Counted from the stretch's first letter, positions 1-7,290 are shown. The stretch: 12,998 nt of DNA from an uncultured Collinsella sp. (GCA_900752345.1 CAADVA010000014.1:1-12998), one strand, 5' to 3'. A program made the numbers and translations. The notes: generated from the letters alone by a model not told the origin.

Positions 1-66
1 CTGTGAGGGGTCGCCGTCCTGTCCCCTCCCCTGCCTCCGCCGCTTTATGCCGATACGCAACGAGCG

Positions 67-687
67 TTAGCGCTCCATGTTGGGAACGATACTGCCTTCG
101 GTCACCGCATGCACGGCAAGACGCATGATGTTATCGTAGCCGGTCTTGCTCAGGATCTCCGAAATGCGGCGCTTGATGGTGCCCTCACTCATAAACAGCT
201 CGGCCGCAATCTCGCGACGGCTCTTGCCCTCGCAGGCGAGGCGCAAAATCGACAGCTCGACATCGTCGAGTGCCGCCGTGCCCGAAAAAATGCTCTCGGG
301 CGGCTTGGGAAACGTGCAATAGCCCGCCAGCGTGGAGCGCATCACGGCGAACAGCTCGTCGATACCGACGTTCTTGTACACAAAGCTATCGACGCCCGCC
401 TCGCGGGCCTGATCGACAAAGGTGATCTCGGGCATGCCGGTCATGATAATGATGCGACACTCGGGCAGCCGCTCCTTGATGCGCGCCGCCGCCACGATGC
501 CGTTTGAATCGTGTTCGGTGCACACATCCATCAGTATCATGTCCGGGCGCTCCTTGAGCGCGGCACCCAAGGCCTCGGAGGCATCGGCGATGGCGGAAAC
601 AACGGTCATATCGGGCTGGTCGCCAACGGAGCGCGCCAGGCTCTCGCGCAGGATGGCCTGGTCTTCGACTATAAGGACGCGGATCAT
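67..687 (-). CDS. LuxR/NarL-family response regulator
   Basis: A 206-residue two-component response regulator that should bind DNA when phosphorylated. The receiver domain occupies about residues 1-120. It has the acidic pair E8-D9, phosphoacceptor D54 (LMDV), T83 (IMTG) and K105 (VYKN), so all key receiver residues are present. A LuxR-type helix-turn-helix follows at about 140-200 (SRREIAAELFMSEGTIKRRI). The ATG at 687 is preceded by AAAGGAG with 7-nt spacing. It overlaps the TGA of the upstream kinase gene in an ATGA, so this is the last gene of a three-gene operon and the likely output of the two sensor proteins. Targets cannot be told from the sequence. No U-tailed terminator is visible in the 66 bases downstream. 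Confidence 0.93.
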   Translation of the reverse strand: MIRVLIVEDQAILRESLARSVGDQPDMTVVSAIADASEALGAALKERPDMILMDVCTEHDSNGIVAAARIKERLPECRIIIMTGMPEITFVDQAREAGVDSFVYKNVGIDELFAVMRSTLAGYCTFPKPPESIFSGTAALDDVELSILRLACEGKSRREIAAELFMSEGTIKRRISEILSKTGYDNIMRLAVHAVTEGSIVPNMER

Positions 688-2183
688 GAGTTTCTCCTTT
701 GGGACGTGTCGCTGGCGTTAAGCGGAATGGATACCGCAAGCGTAAAGGGCGGGGCGGCGTGGACCTCTAGGCTGCCACCCAGATCTTGCGCGGCATGCCT
801 CATACCTGGGATACCCGTTCCCTCGCGATACGATACGGGGGCCGGAGACCCGTCGTTAGAAATCGTCATGCGTGCGACGACGTCAGCATCCGTCCCCTCC
901 TGCCACAGGCGCACATGGACCCGATGCGCCTGCGCATGCTTGGTGGCATTGGTCGAGGCCTCGCGAATAATCTGCAAAAATGCGGCGGCGACACGCGCGT
1001 CCTCAGGCAGCGCACCCTCAACATCGATCTGCACACTCACCAGGCCAAAAGCATGGACGATATCACCCAGCTGCTCTGCAGGCTCGCTGGCACCGCCACT
1101 GCGCAGGTCGACGGCGATTGAGCGCAGCAACGGGTCAATCTGCTCGAGCGACTCATCGTCCAGACGTCCCTCCTCCAAATAGCGATGGAGGATGGACAGG
1201 CGCTGCCCGATCACGTCGTGCACGCGGGCACGCATGCGCAGGTAGGCCGCATTGTCGGCAACTTTTTTGACTTCTTCGATCTGGGTCTGGAGTTCTTTGC
1301 CCGCAAGCTCAAGCAGGTGATTGGCTTGCGCCAGGCGGTCGTGGGCATGCGCATACTCCGTCACATCCAGTCCAATAATGCGCTCAAAGAGGCGGCCCGA
1401 AACCATAACCTCGTCGTGCACAAATAGGCGAATCTCGGCGGGAGAAATCTCGACCACCGCGCGAGCCTCACCAAAACGGTCCAAGTTAATCCGCACACGA
1501 TTCCTACTGCTTTCGGGCATTTGCATGCTGAGTTTGCGAAGGTCGTTCCACGTACTGCTCATATCGCCCAGGTCGGTGGGCATATGGAGCTCTACGAGGT
1601 TTTTGCGCATGCAGCGGTTCATGAGCAGCGGACGGCCCCTCGGGTCCAGATACAGGATGCCCACGGGGATCACGTTGATGGTTTCAATCGTCGAGAACGC
1701 GGTGATATCCTCCTGGCGGTTACGGACGTCCATCAAGAGCGCCGCGATGGAACGGAACAGGAAGAACGCTCCCTCTGCGATAAGGACAACGGTCCACGCC
1801 GAGCCCATGGCAAAAACCACCGGCGGTGTAACGGCGACAACAAGCAGCAGCTCGACCAGCATGACGAGGCGACGATAGTGCACCATAAGTACCACGCCGT
1901 AGGCAAAGATCGCGGCATTGAGCCACAACGCTCCGCCCATTGCCCTGGCGCAAACGTCAAGCGGTGCCACCAAATACGAGCCAGACGACGCGAATAAGAT
2001 GAGCGCCGAAATCATCAGGTGAAGCACAAGGCTCGCCTCGTAGACGCAAATCACATTACGGTTATAGGACGAGCGGCGCGATGCGATGAGCGGGACGTGG
2101 ATCGTCTGTAGGCACGCAGCCAGGGCAAAGACAACATCGAGCGCAACGATTTGGGGAAGGATGAGCGAAATCTGCATCGTCAT
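684..2183 (-). CDS. Membrane sensor histidine kinase (HisKA_3-like)
   Basis: A 499-residue sensor kinase predicted to phosphorylate the response regulator encoded next to it. About five hydrophobic helices lie within residues 8-150. A PAS-like segment spans about 162-275 (VIPVGILYLDPRGRPLLMNR), followed by a charged, probably coiled-coil linker at 280-310. The H-box is RVHDVIGQRLS with candidate phospho-acceptor H322. The ATPase domain has an N-box (REASTNATKHA, 407-417), a G1 box (NDGSP, 443-447) and a G2 box (GTGIPGMR, 455-462), so it looks catalytically intact. The start at 2183 has an AGGTGA-like ribosome site and overlaps the TGA of the preceding gene in an ATGA. A second ATG lies two codons in. 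The ligand is unknown. The kinase call is firm; partner specificity rests on gene order. Confidence 0.9.
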   Translation of the reverse strand: MTMQISLILPQIVALDVVFALAACLQTIHVPLIASRRSSYNRNVICVYEASLVLHLMISALILFASSGSYLVAPLDVCARAMGGALWLNAAIFAYGVVLMVHYRRLVMLVELLLVVAVTPPVVFAMGSAWTVVLIAEGAFFLFRSIAALLMDVRNRQEDITAFSTIETINVIPVGILYLDPRGRPLLMNRCMRKNLVELHMPTDLGDMSSTWNDLRKLSMQMPESSRNRVRINLDRFGEARAVVEISPAEIRLFVHDEVMVSGRLFERIIGLDVTEYAHAHDRLAQANHLLELAGKELQTQIEEVKKVADNAAYLRMRARVHDVIGQRLSILHRYLEEGRLDDESLEQIDPLLRSIAVDLRSGGASEPAEQLGDIVHAFGLVSVQIDVEGALPEDARVAAAFLQIIREASTNATKHAQAHRVHVRLWQEGTDADVVARMTISNDGSPAPVSYREGTGIPGMRHAAQDLGGSLEVHAAPPFTLAVSIPLNASDTSQRRNS

Positions 2184-4063
2184 TCACCTGCCCGCGGCAT
2201 CAAGACGATCATGCGCAGCTGGCCGGGCTCGCCCTCAAGGCGGTATGCCACGTTTCGCCCTTGCAGAGCGCCTTCGAGCTCTTGCGCAGCGGGCGTCTGC
2301 GAAAGATCTTCATCATCGTTGGAAAAAAGCGTGGCGCGCAGCTCGACACTGCATCGGTCATGGTCGCCCAAGTGATACATAAGCGCCGGATGGTCGGTGG
2401 TGTAGGCAAAAAACGCAAAGTCATACACACAGTCGTACAGGGCGCTTACCGTACTGGCGTGCAACGGGCGCCGTATGGCGATAATCGAGGCGCAATCGAT
2501 ATCGATGGTGCGCAGGTCGCTTGCGAGCTCGTTGGCGATGAGCTGAATGCGGTCGCGGTCAAAACCGCTCTCCCCGTGCTGTGCCAACGTGAGCGACCCC
2601 TTGCGCTTGCAATAGGCAACGAGCATCTTGGCGCGCTGCAGCATGCGGTAACGCTCGTGCGAGGACGCTTCGTCGGTCAACGGCGGCAGCGAGCTCAGCA
2701 GGTCGTACATCCCTTCGAGTGCGCGGGCAAGCGCTTGGTCTACGTCTTGGGCAAGCAAGGTCTCTGCCTCTTGATCTGCCAAATGCGTCTTAAGGTCGTA
2801 GTCGGCGGCGAGCAGCTCGTTTTGACGCTGCAACTCCATGCGACGATGTGCCAGTTCACGGTTAAGCTCGTTGAGGTCCGACACATCTTGGGCAAGCAGG
2901 GCCGATCCGCCCAGCAGTGGAAAGGCACGGTACATTACATCGGGATCGGACGCCACGGCAAAGGCATGGGCGCGGCCGTGCTCCTGGGTCCGCAACTCCT
3001 CGCGCGCGCCTACCGGCATTGGCTTTGACGCCGGCGTGGCATAGACCTCCTGCAGGTCGCGCGTTAGAACTTTGAGGTCAAGCGGCAAGGTGTCGAAGAT
3101 GCCGGCGATGTCGTGATACGACGGAATGACACCGCAATCGAGACAGATTTCCATTGCCACCACGCACAGGACGCAATAGACGAGCGAAAAGTTGAGCCTC
3201 CATGCCCAGGGCACGCGCAGAGCATATGAGATGGCAAAGAAAGCGCCGCCCAGCAGCACGAGCGCCGCCGTGCCCGAGAAACGTTGGATGCGAAAGGACG
3301 AGGACCGACCAACCAGGATAAAAAAGGCCACGAAGTCAAAGGCCGTCCACGCGAGGACGGCGAAATAACCCCAGCCGTACGTGTAATCGTTGCTCCAGGT
3401 GTCGCTTGTACGGTCAAAGCGGAAGACCTGCTGGTGAAAATCGTTGGTGAGCACAAATCCGATAAGCAGGATGGCCACAATCCACAGCGCAGCGCAGTAG
3501 CGGCGACCCAGGCGGTGTTGCTCCAGGCCCGCAAGGCGCAGACCACACAACTGGTAGAGCAGCGGAATGAGCGTCATGGGCACGTAGTACAGGTACCACA
3601 GCACGGTGGCATAGAACGGCGTGAACGACTTGTACTTGAGAATGACTTCGATCATCCACAGGGCGCAGATGGTGGCGACGGCAACAAGGCGGCGGCGCAA
3701 CACATAGTCCAAACAGCGCAGATAGGCCGATACGCCCCAGATCGAAAATACAATTGCGGCGTCAAGCAGCGGGAGAGAGCTCGAATGGACGAGCGCATCC
3801 ACGACCTCTTCGGACACCTCGCTATAGGCGGGCACGGCGTTAGAAAGTTTGGGGTCGAAGGCGAACAGCGCCGGCAAGACTACCAAAAGCATGAGGAACA
3901 GCGCGGTGATGGCGCCGGCGATAGCAAAGACGCGGTGACGGTACACCTGATGTGTTATACCAACAAGGAATCGCGGCATGGCGAAGAGCCTGCCGCCCCT
4001 GGGATCCGCCACGGGTGCGGATCGGGCGGCCGCGTGGCCGATATGTCGCTCGCGGGTACCCAT
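2180..4063 (-). CDS. 7TM sensor-like protein without a recognisable kinase core
   Basis: A 627-residue polytopic protein, first gene of the operon. Seven or eight hydrophobic helices lie between about residues 46 and 308. They include a TNDFHQQVFRF segment at 206-216 that resembles the N-terminal 7TM domain of some Firmicute and actinobacterial histidine kinases (family knowledge). A cytoplasmic part follows, with a heptad-like coiled coil at about 392-450. The C-terminus (500-627) occupies the place of a kinase ATPase domain, but I find no H-box, no N-box with paired Asn, and no G-boxes. It may be a pseudokinase or sensory partner of the next protein. The start at 4063 was chosen because TACACT lies 9 nt upstream, fitting a near-leaderless transcript; there is no Shine-Dalgarno. 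Other possible starts are an ATG at 3979, just before the first helix, and one at 4132. Confidence 0.72.
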   Translation of the reverse strand: MGTRERHIGHAAARSAPVADPRGGRLFAMPRFLVGITHQVYRHRVFAIAGAITALFLMLLVVLPALFAFDPKLSNAVPAYSEVSEEVVDALVHSSSLPLLDAAIVFSIWGVSAYLRCLDYVLRRRLVAVATICALWMIEVILKYKSFTPFYATVLWYLYYVPMTLIPLLYQLCGLRLAGLEQHRLGRRYCAALWIVAILLIGFVLTNDFHQQVFRFDRTSDTWSNDYTYGWGYFAVLAWTAFDFVAFFILVGRSSSFRIQRFSGTAALVLLGGAFFAISYALRVPWAWRLNFSLVYCVLCVVAMEICLDCGVIPSYHDIAGIFDTLPLDLKVLTRDLQEVYATPASKPMPVGAREELRTQEHGRAHAFAVASDPDVMYRAFPLLGGSALLAQDVSDLNELNRELAHRRMELQRQNELLAADYDLKTHLADQEAETLLAQDVDQALARALEGMYDLLSSLPPLTDEASSHERYRMLQRAKMLVAYCKRKGSLTLAQHGESGFDRDRIQLIANELASDLRTIDIDCASIIAIRRPLHASTVSALYDCVYDFAFFAYTTDHPALMYHLGDHDRCSVELRATLFSNDDEDLSQTPAAQELEGALQGRNVAYRLEGEPGQLRMIVLMPRAGE

Positions 4064-4072
4064 AGTGCTTTT

Positions 4073-4078
4073 AGTGTA
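4073..4078 (-). promoter_or_regulatory. Possible -10 box of the sensor operon (near-leaderless)
   Basis: The minus strand reads TACACT, a TAnnnT-type -10 element, with 9 nt between it and the ATG at 4063. Transcription would begin only two or three bases before the start codon. That would explain why no ribosome site is seen. No convincing -35 is present. Leaderless transcripts are common in Actinobacteria, but their use here is an inference. Confidence 0.35.
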
Positions 4079-4129
4079 CCGACAGACGGATCGAAAAAGC
4101 GGGCCGCATGTCCCAAAATCCGCAGACGG

Positions 4130-4170
4130 CAAGGCGCCCGGCGAACATTAACTGCTCGCCGGGCGCCTTG
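4130..4170 (-). terminator. 15-bp hairpin after the glycosidase gene
   Basis: A perfect 15-bp inverted repeat (4130-4144 with 4156-4170; arms CAAGGCGCCCGGCGA and TCGCCGGGCGCCTTG) with an 11-nt loop. It begins 36 nt past the glycosidase stop and lies between that gene and the sensor operon. It shares the GGCGCC base with the luxS terminator, but neither strand has a proper U-tract. It is either a U-poor terminator or an mRNA 3' stabiliser. Confidence 0.55.
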
Positions 4171-4205
4171 GTTAGGAGGCTATGAAGTTGAGTGTCTCAG
4201 CTTCC

Positions 4206-5636
4206 TTAGGACAGGTCCTCACCATTAGAAGTGATAACCTTCTTGTACCAGTCGAAGCTCTTCTTCTTGGAACGCTTGAGGGTACCGTTGCCCGCATCGT
4301 CACGGTCGACATAGATAAAGCCGTAGCGCTTGGACATCTCGCCTGTGCCGGCAGACACCAGGTCGATCGGGCCCCAGGTGGTGTAGCCCAGCAGGTCAAC
4401 GCCGTCCTCGGTCACCGCATCACGCATCGCGGCGATATGCTGGCGCAGGTAGTCGATACGGTAGTCGTCGTTGATGGAACCGTCCTCTTCGACAACGTCC
4501 TTGGCGCCCAGACCGTTCTCAACCACAAACAGCGGCTTCTGATAGCGGTCGTACAGGTCGTTGAGGGTGATGCGGAAGCCCAGCGGATCGATGGCCCAGC
4601 CCCACTGGCTCTCCTGCAGGTAGGGGTTCTTAGCGCCGGCGAAGGCGTTGCCCTGGGTACGCTCGACATCGGGGTTGTCGGCACCGGCGGAGCAACGGGT
4701 GCTGTAATAGCTAAAGCTGATGAAGTCGACGGTGTTGGCGGCCAGGATTTCGCGGTCCTCGTCGGTCATCCCAACGTCGATGCCCAGGCGCTCGAGCTTC
4801 TTGACGGCATAGGCCGGGTAGTAGCCACGGCTCTGGACGTCGACGAAGAAATAGTTGCTCTGGTTGTCGAGCTGCGCCTGGCGTACATCGCCCGGACGGC
4901 AGCTGTAGGGGTAGTAGCTACCTGCGGCAAGCATGCAGCCGATCTTGATCTCGGGGTCGATCTCGTGGGCGATCTTGGTTGCCCACGCGCTGGCGACGAG
5001 CTCGTTGTGGGCTGCCAGGTACTCGACGGCTTCCTTGTTCTCGCCCTCCTCAAAGACCAGACCGGCACCCATAAACGGCAGGTGCAGGATCATATTGATC
5101 TCGTTAAAGGTAAGCCAGTACTTCACCAGACCCTTGTAGCGGGTGAAGATCGTGGTCGCGAGGTTCTTGTAGAAGTCGATGAGTTTGCGGTTGCGCCAGC
5201 CGCCGTACTCCTTGATGAGGTGAATCGGGCAGTCGAAGTGTGTGATGGTCACGAGCGGCTCGATACCGTGCGCCTGGCACTCGCGGAATACGTCCTCATA
5301 GAAGGCCAGGCCAGCCTCGTTGGGCTCGGTCTCGTCACCGTTGGGGAAGATGCGGGTCCAAGCCAGGCTCATACGGAAGGTCTTAAAGCCCATCTCGGCA
5401 AAGAGAGCAATGTCCTCCTTGTAGTGGTGATAGAAATCGATGCCGGTCTGCGCGGGATAGTAATAGCCGTCCTCGAAGTCGAGCATCTTGCGCTGGCCGG
5501 AGACCACCGCGTAGCGCTCAGGGCCGTGCGGGGCCACATCCACGTTGGCCAGGCCGCGGCCGTCCACGTCGTAAGCGCCCTCGCACTGGTTGGCAGCCGT
5601 CGCGCCGCCCCACAGGAAGTCATTACGGAAAGCCAT
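4206..5636 (-). CDS. 6-phospho-beta-glucosidase, GH1 family
   Basis: A 476-residue cytoplasmic enzyme that hydrolyses phosphorylated beta-glucosides (cellobiose-6-phosphate, aryl-beta-glucoside-6-phosphates) delivered by a PTS, releasing glucose-6-phosphate. It has the GH1 N-terminus (FLWGGATAANQCEGA), acid/base E179 (TFNEIN) and nucleophile E373 (VVENGLG). The SKRYGF segment at 435-440 supplies the Ser-Lys-Tyr set that distinguishes 6-phospho-glycosidases from ordinary beta-glucosidases. The length is normal for the family and all key residues are present. The ATG at 5636 follows AAAGGA at good spacing. No PTS transporter or antiterminator gene is adjacent, so transport must be encoded elsewhere. 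Exact sugar specificity cannot be read from the sequence. The gene has its own putative promoter and a hairpin downstream, so it is probably monocistronic. Confidence 0.93.
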   Translation of the reverse strand: MAFRNDFLWGGATAANQCEGAYDVDGRGLANVDVAPHGPERYAVVSGQRKMLDFEDGYYYPAQTGIDFYHHYKEDIALFAEMGFKTFRMSLAWTRIFPNGDETEPNEAGLAFYEDVFRECQAHGIEPLVTITHFDCPIHLIKEYGGWRNRKLIDFYKNLATTIFTRYKGLVKYWLTFNEINMILHLPFMGAGLVFEEGENKEAVEYLAAHNELVASAWATKIAHEIDPEIKIGCMLAAGSYYPYSCRPGDVRQAQLDNQSNYFFVDVQSRGYYPAYAVKKLERLGIDVGMTDEDREILAANTVDFISFSYYSTRCSAGADNPDVERTQGNAFAGAKNPYLQESQWGWAIDPLGFRITLNDLYDRYQKPLFVVENGLGAKDVVEEDGSINDDYRIDYLRQHIAAMRDAVTEDGVDLLGYTTWGPIDLVSAGTGEMSKRYGFIYVDRDDAGNGTLKRSKKKSFDWYKKVITSNGEDLS

Positions 5637-5659
5637 GCATCAATCCTTTCATATGCCGC

Positions 5660-5707
5660 TTGTCGTGGTTTCAGTATCCCCGCGAACGGGGTACCACTCA
5701 ACGACAA
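5660..5707. promoter_or_regulatory. Large dyad covering the glycosidase promoter
   Basis: The outer arms TTGTCGT (5660-5666) and ACGACAA (5701-5707) enclose inner arms built on GTA and CCCCG (5674-5682) and CGGGGTAC (5687-5694), around a 4-nt centre. The inner dyad fills the -35/-10 spacer. It could be an operator. The leader RNA would begin too far downstream to include the whole structure, so an RNA antiterminator is less likely. Confidence 0.4.
5673..5701 (-). promoter_or_regulatory. Putative sigma70-type promoter of the glycosidase gene
   Basis: On the minus strand, TTGAGT (5701-5696) and GATACT (5678-5673) are separated by exactly 17 nt. Each matches consensus at 4 of 6 positions. The predicted start leaves a leader of about 30 nt before the ATG at 5636. 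The spacer is itself a dyad with CCCCG/CGGGG arms. Confidence 0.5.
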
Positions 5708-5784
5708 CAGCGCAGGTCGATACTTCTTTTCGCGCGCAGGTGCTCGGCGGCCGCCCCTCCTGACACTTTTTGATACCCACCTGT

Positions 5785-5827
5785 CCAATCCACCACAAAG
5801 GGGACAGGCACCTTTGTGGTGGATTGG
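5785..5827. repeat. Hairpin repeat, copy 1 (GGGGACAGG-type)
   Basis: A perfect inverted repeat with 17-nt arms (5785-5801 and 5811-5827) around the 9-nt loop GGACAGGCA. The central 33 bp (5789-5821 without the outermost bases) recur identically at 10219-10251. The outer base pairs differ between the copies but stay complementary within each. The GGGGACAGG motif is typical of REP-like palindromes dispersed in many genomes (family knowledge). It is located between the DUF4867 and glycosidase genes. Confidence 0.85.
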
Positions 5828-5837
5828 GACCGGCTTG

Positions 5838-5892
5838 TCTCGATCTGTAACATCTAGGCCGCCAAAATCGGACCTGGTGTTACAGATCGAGA
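5838..5892. repeat. Palindromic repeat A (TCTGTAACA type)
   Basis: The 15-nt arms TCTCGATCTGTAACA (5838-5852) and TGTTACAGATCGAGA (5878-5892) are perfectly complementary. Pairing continues inward through CTAGG/CCTGG (one T-G) and CCG/CGG to a 7-nt loop, with a single bulged base on each side. It is a different family from the neighbouring GGGGACAGG hairpin. No coding capacity is seen. Confidence 0.8.
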
Positions 5893-5917
5893 TTGTTCGG
5901 CCTGTCCCCTGCGGTTT

Positions 5918-5974
5918 GTCTAAATCTGTAACAGGTAGAGACGATTTAGCCCGCTAGATGTTACAGATCGAGAC
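5918..5974. repeat. Palindromic repeat B, degenerate copy of A
   Basis: The arms are GTCT-AA-ATCTGTAACA (5918-5933) and TGTTACAGAT-CG-AGAC (5959-5974), complementary except for two central mismatches where the left arm has AA instead of CG. It shares the TCTGTAACA and TGTTACAGATCGAGA segments with repeat A, 26 bp away. It lies 8 nt beyond the DUF4867 stop, so it could shape that mRNA's 3' end, but it has no U-tract. CCTGTCCCC (5901-5909), the complement of the GGGGACAGG motif, sits between repeats A and B. Confidence 0.75.
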
Positions 5975-5982
5975 AGAAGATT

Positions 5983-6627
5983 CTAGTCCACGGTGATATC
6001 GAGGTTCTTGCCGATGAGGCCTACGTAGCCGCCCTCGGCAGCCTTGGGGCTGTCAGCATGGCAGAGAACCCACTTGTCGGCCTTCCAGTAGCAGTAGCTG
6101 TCACCGGCGGCAGGCATGTCGGCTGCAGCCTCGGGGCGCGGGCCATTGGTACCTGCAGGCAGCGCCACCATCACCTGGAAGCCGCCGTCGTCGACCATGC
6201 AGGGCGTGTAGTGCAGCGTGGTGTTGAAAACCTCGACAACCTTGCCCGCCGGCACGCGGAACGCCTTGACGCACGCGGTGTCGAGCCCGCCGTCCTCAAT
6301 CTCCCAGCGATGCGCCACGAGCAGGATAAAGTCGCGCGCGCCCAGGTTGAACTCACTCGCGCGGTGATACTCCAGACAGTTGAGTCGTGTATTGTGGCCG
6401 TTGCACCAACCCAGCTGGAAGGGACGGCCGCCAAACATGAGAAAGCCAAGCTTGTCGGCATTCATGACGCCCTCGAGCTCCGGCGCGCTCGCCACGTATT
6501 TGCTGCCCTCAGGGATGGGCGTGGCGGAGAGCGCCTCAAGCACGGGCGACGTGAGCTCATACGGAATGTTATCCCAAACGTTGCCATAGGACTTGAACTC
6601 GGAATCCTCAACAGAATAGATATGCAT
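5983..6627 (-). CDS. DUF4867-family protein, cupin-like
   Basis: A 214-residue soluble protein with no signal peptide or membrane segment. The overall pattern (MHIYSV start, GWCNGHNTRLNCLEYH core) resembles the DUF4867 family, whose function I do not know. The middle looks like a cupin: H78, E86, H88 and H139 are spaced as possible metal ligands, and PAGKVVEVFNTTLHYTPC resembles a second cupin motif. Binding or isomerising a small sugar-like or acid metabolite is possible, but this is only inference. The ATG at 6627 follows AGGAG at about 7-nt spacing. The gene appears to stand alone: the luxS terminator lies upstream of it and palindromic repeats lie downstream. An operator-like dyad precedes it, suggesting control by a metabolite-responsive repressor. 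Confidence 0.75.
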   Translation of the reverse strand: MHIYSVEDSEFKSYGNVWDNIPYELTSPVLEALSATPIPEGSKYVASAPELEGVMNADKLGFLMFGGRPFQLGWCNGHNTRLNCLEYHRASEFNLGARDFILLVAHRWEIEDGGLDTACVKAFRVPAGKVVEVFNTTLHYTPCMVDDGGFQVMVALPAGTNGPRPEAAADMPAAGDSYCYWKADKWVLCHADSPKAAEGGYVGLIGKNLDITVD

Positions 6628-6636
6628 GTTCGCTCC

Positions 6637-6662
6637 TGTTCGTAAATGTGACTATACGAACA
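6637..6662. promoter_or_regulatory. Operator-like dyad before the DUF4867 gene
   Basis: A perfect 8-bp inverted repeat TGTTCGTA-N10-TACGAACA, ending 10 nt before the start codon. The minus strand reads TATAGT (6656-6651) inside it, a possible -10 box, so a bound repressor would block transcription. No good -35 is seen. TGTTCG/CGAACA half-sites recall operators of DeoR/GlpR-type sugar repressors (family knowledge), but no regulator gene is nearby. Confidence 0.5.
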
Positions 6663-6710
6663 TTCTAGAACAAACATGAGCGATTTTGAACGCTCGTCCC
6701 GACCGCTCAA

Positions 6711-6743
6711 CAAAAAGGCGCCCCCGCATAAGCGAAGGCGCCC
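6711..6743 (-). terminator. Rho-independent terminator of luxS
   Basis: On the minus strand an 11-bp GC-rich stem (6742-6732 with 6727-6717, including two T-G pairs) with the 4-nt loop TTAT is followed directly by TTTTT (6716-6712). It lies 28 nt past the luxS stop and isolates luxS from the DUF4867 gene. Confidence 0.88.
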
Positions 6744-6770
6744 AATGTGCGCGTTTTGGGTGATAAGCCC

Positions 6771-7259
6771 TTACGCCTGCTGATAGCGCAGGTGTTTCTC
6801 GTCGATATCGGCCAGATCGCGGTCGAGGTAGCGGCGCGCGAGCCAGTTAGCCATGGGAAGGTTCTGGTCCAGGTAGTTGCCGCACTCCTCGGGAGCGGCA
6901 CCGGGGACATCGCCCTCGAAGTCGGCGACAAACTCAAACAGCTCGCGCACGAGCGGCAAGATCTCCTCGCTCGTCAGCTCACCAAAAACGACGAGGTAAA
7001 AGCCCGTGCGGCAGCCCATGGGGCCAAAGTAGACAATGCGGCTCGACCACTCGGCATGGTTGCGAAGGAACGTCGCACCCAGGTGCTCGATGGTGTGGCA
7101 CTCGGCCGTGTTCATGACCGGCTCCTTGTTGGGCGTGGTCAGGCGCAGATCAAAGGTGGTGACGGCAGCACCGGTCGCCGGATCGCGGTCGACGCGGCTC
7201 ACATAAACGCCGGGCTCAAGCAGCAGATGATCAACGGAAAAGCTGGCGATGCGCTCCAT
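6771..7259 (-). CDS. luxS: S-ribosylhomocysteine lyase LuxS
   Basis: A 162-residue cytoplasmic enzyme that cleaves S-ribosylhomocysteine to homocysteine and DPD, the precursor of AI-2, as part of the activated methyl cycle. Metal ligands H55 and H59 (HTIEHL), base E58, catalytic C83 (MGCRTG) and third metal ligand C126 (EECGNY) are all present. Length and start match the family. The ATG at 7259 follows AGAGGAT at about 8-nt spacing. It is transcribed alone between its own upstream region and a strong terminator. No pfs/mtnN or metabolic partner gene is adjacent. AI-2 production is implied by the enzyme; whether it serves signalling here or only methyl-cycle detoxification cannot be told. Confidence 0.97.
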   Translation of the reverse strand: MERIASFSVDHLLLEPGVYVSRVDRDPATGAAVTTFDLRLTTPNKEPVMNTAECHTIEHLGATFLRNHAEWSSRIVYFGPMGCRTGFYLVVFGELTSEEILPLVRELFEFVADFEGDVPGAAPEECGNYLDQNLPMANWLARRYLDRDLADIDEKHLRYQQA

Positions 7260-7290
7260 GGCAGATCCTCTCGATAGTCAAATTGGAACA

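Noticed and set aside
1..66. Terminator after the response regulator gene
   Set aside because: Only a CCTGTCCCC motif and weak pairing are seen; no stem followed by a U-tract on the minus strand.
4182..5957. 591-codon open frame antisense to the glycosidase
   Set aside because: It lies opposite a gene with a complete GH1 active site; its composition is the mirror of biased codon use, and no family resemblance is seen.
5785..5974. CRISPR-like repeat cluster
   Set aside because: The repeats are palindromes of two families with no regular spacing or unique spacers, and there are no cas genes.
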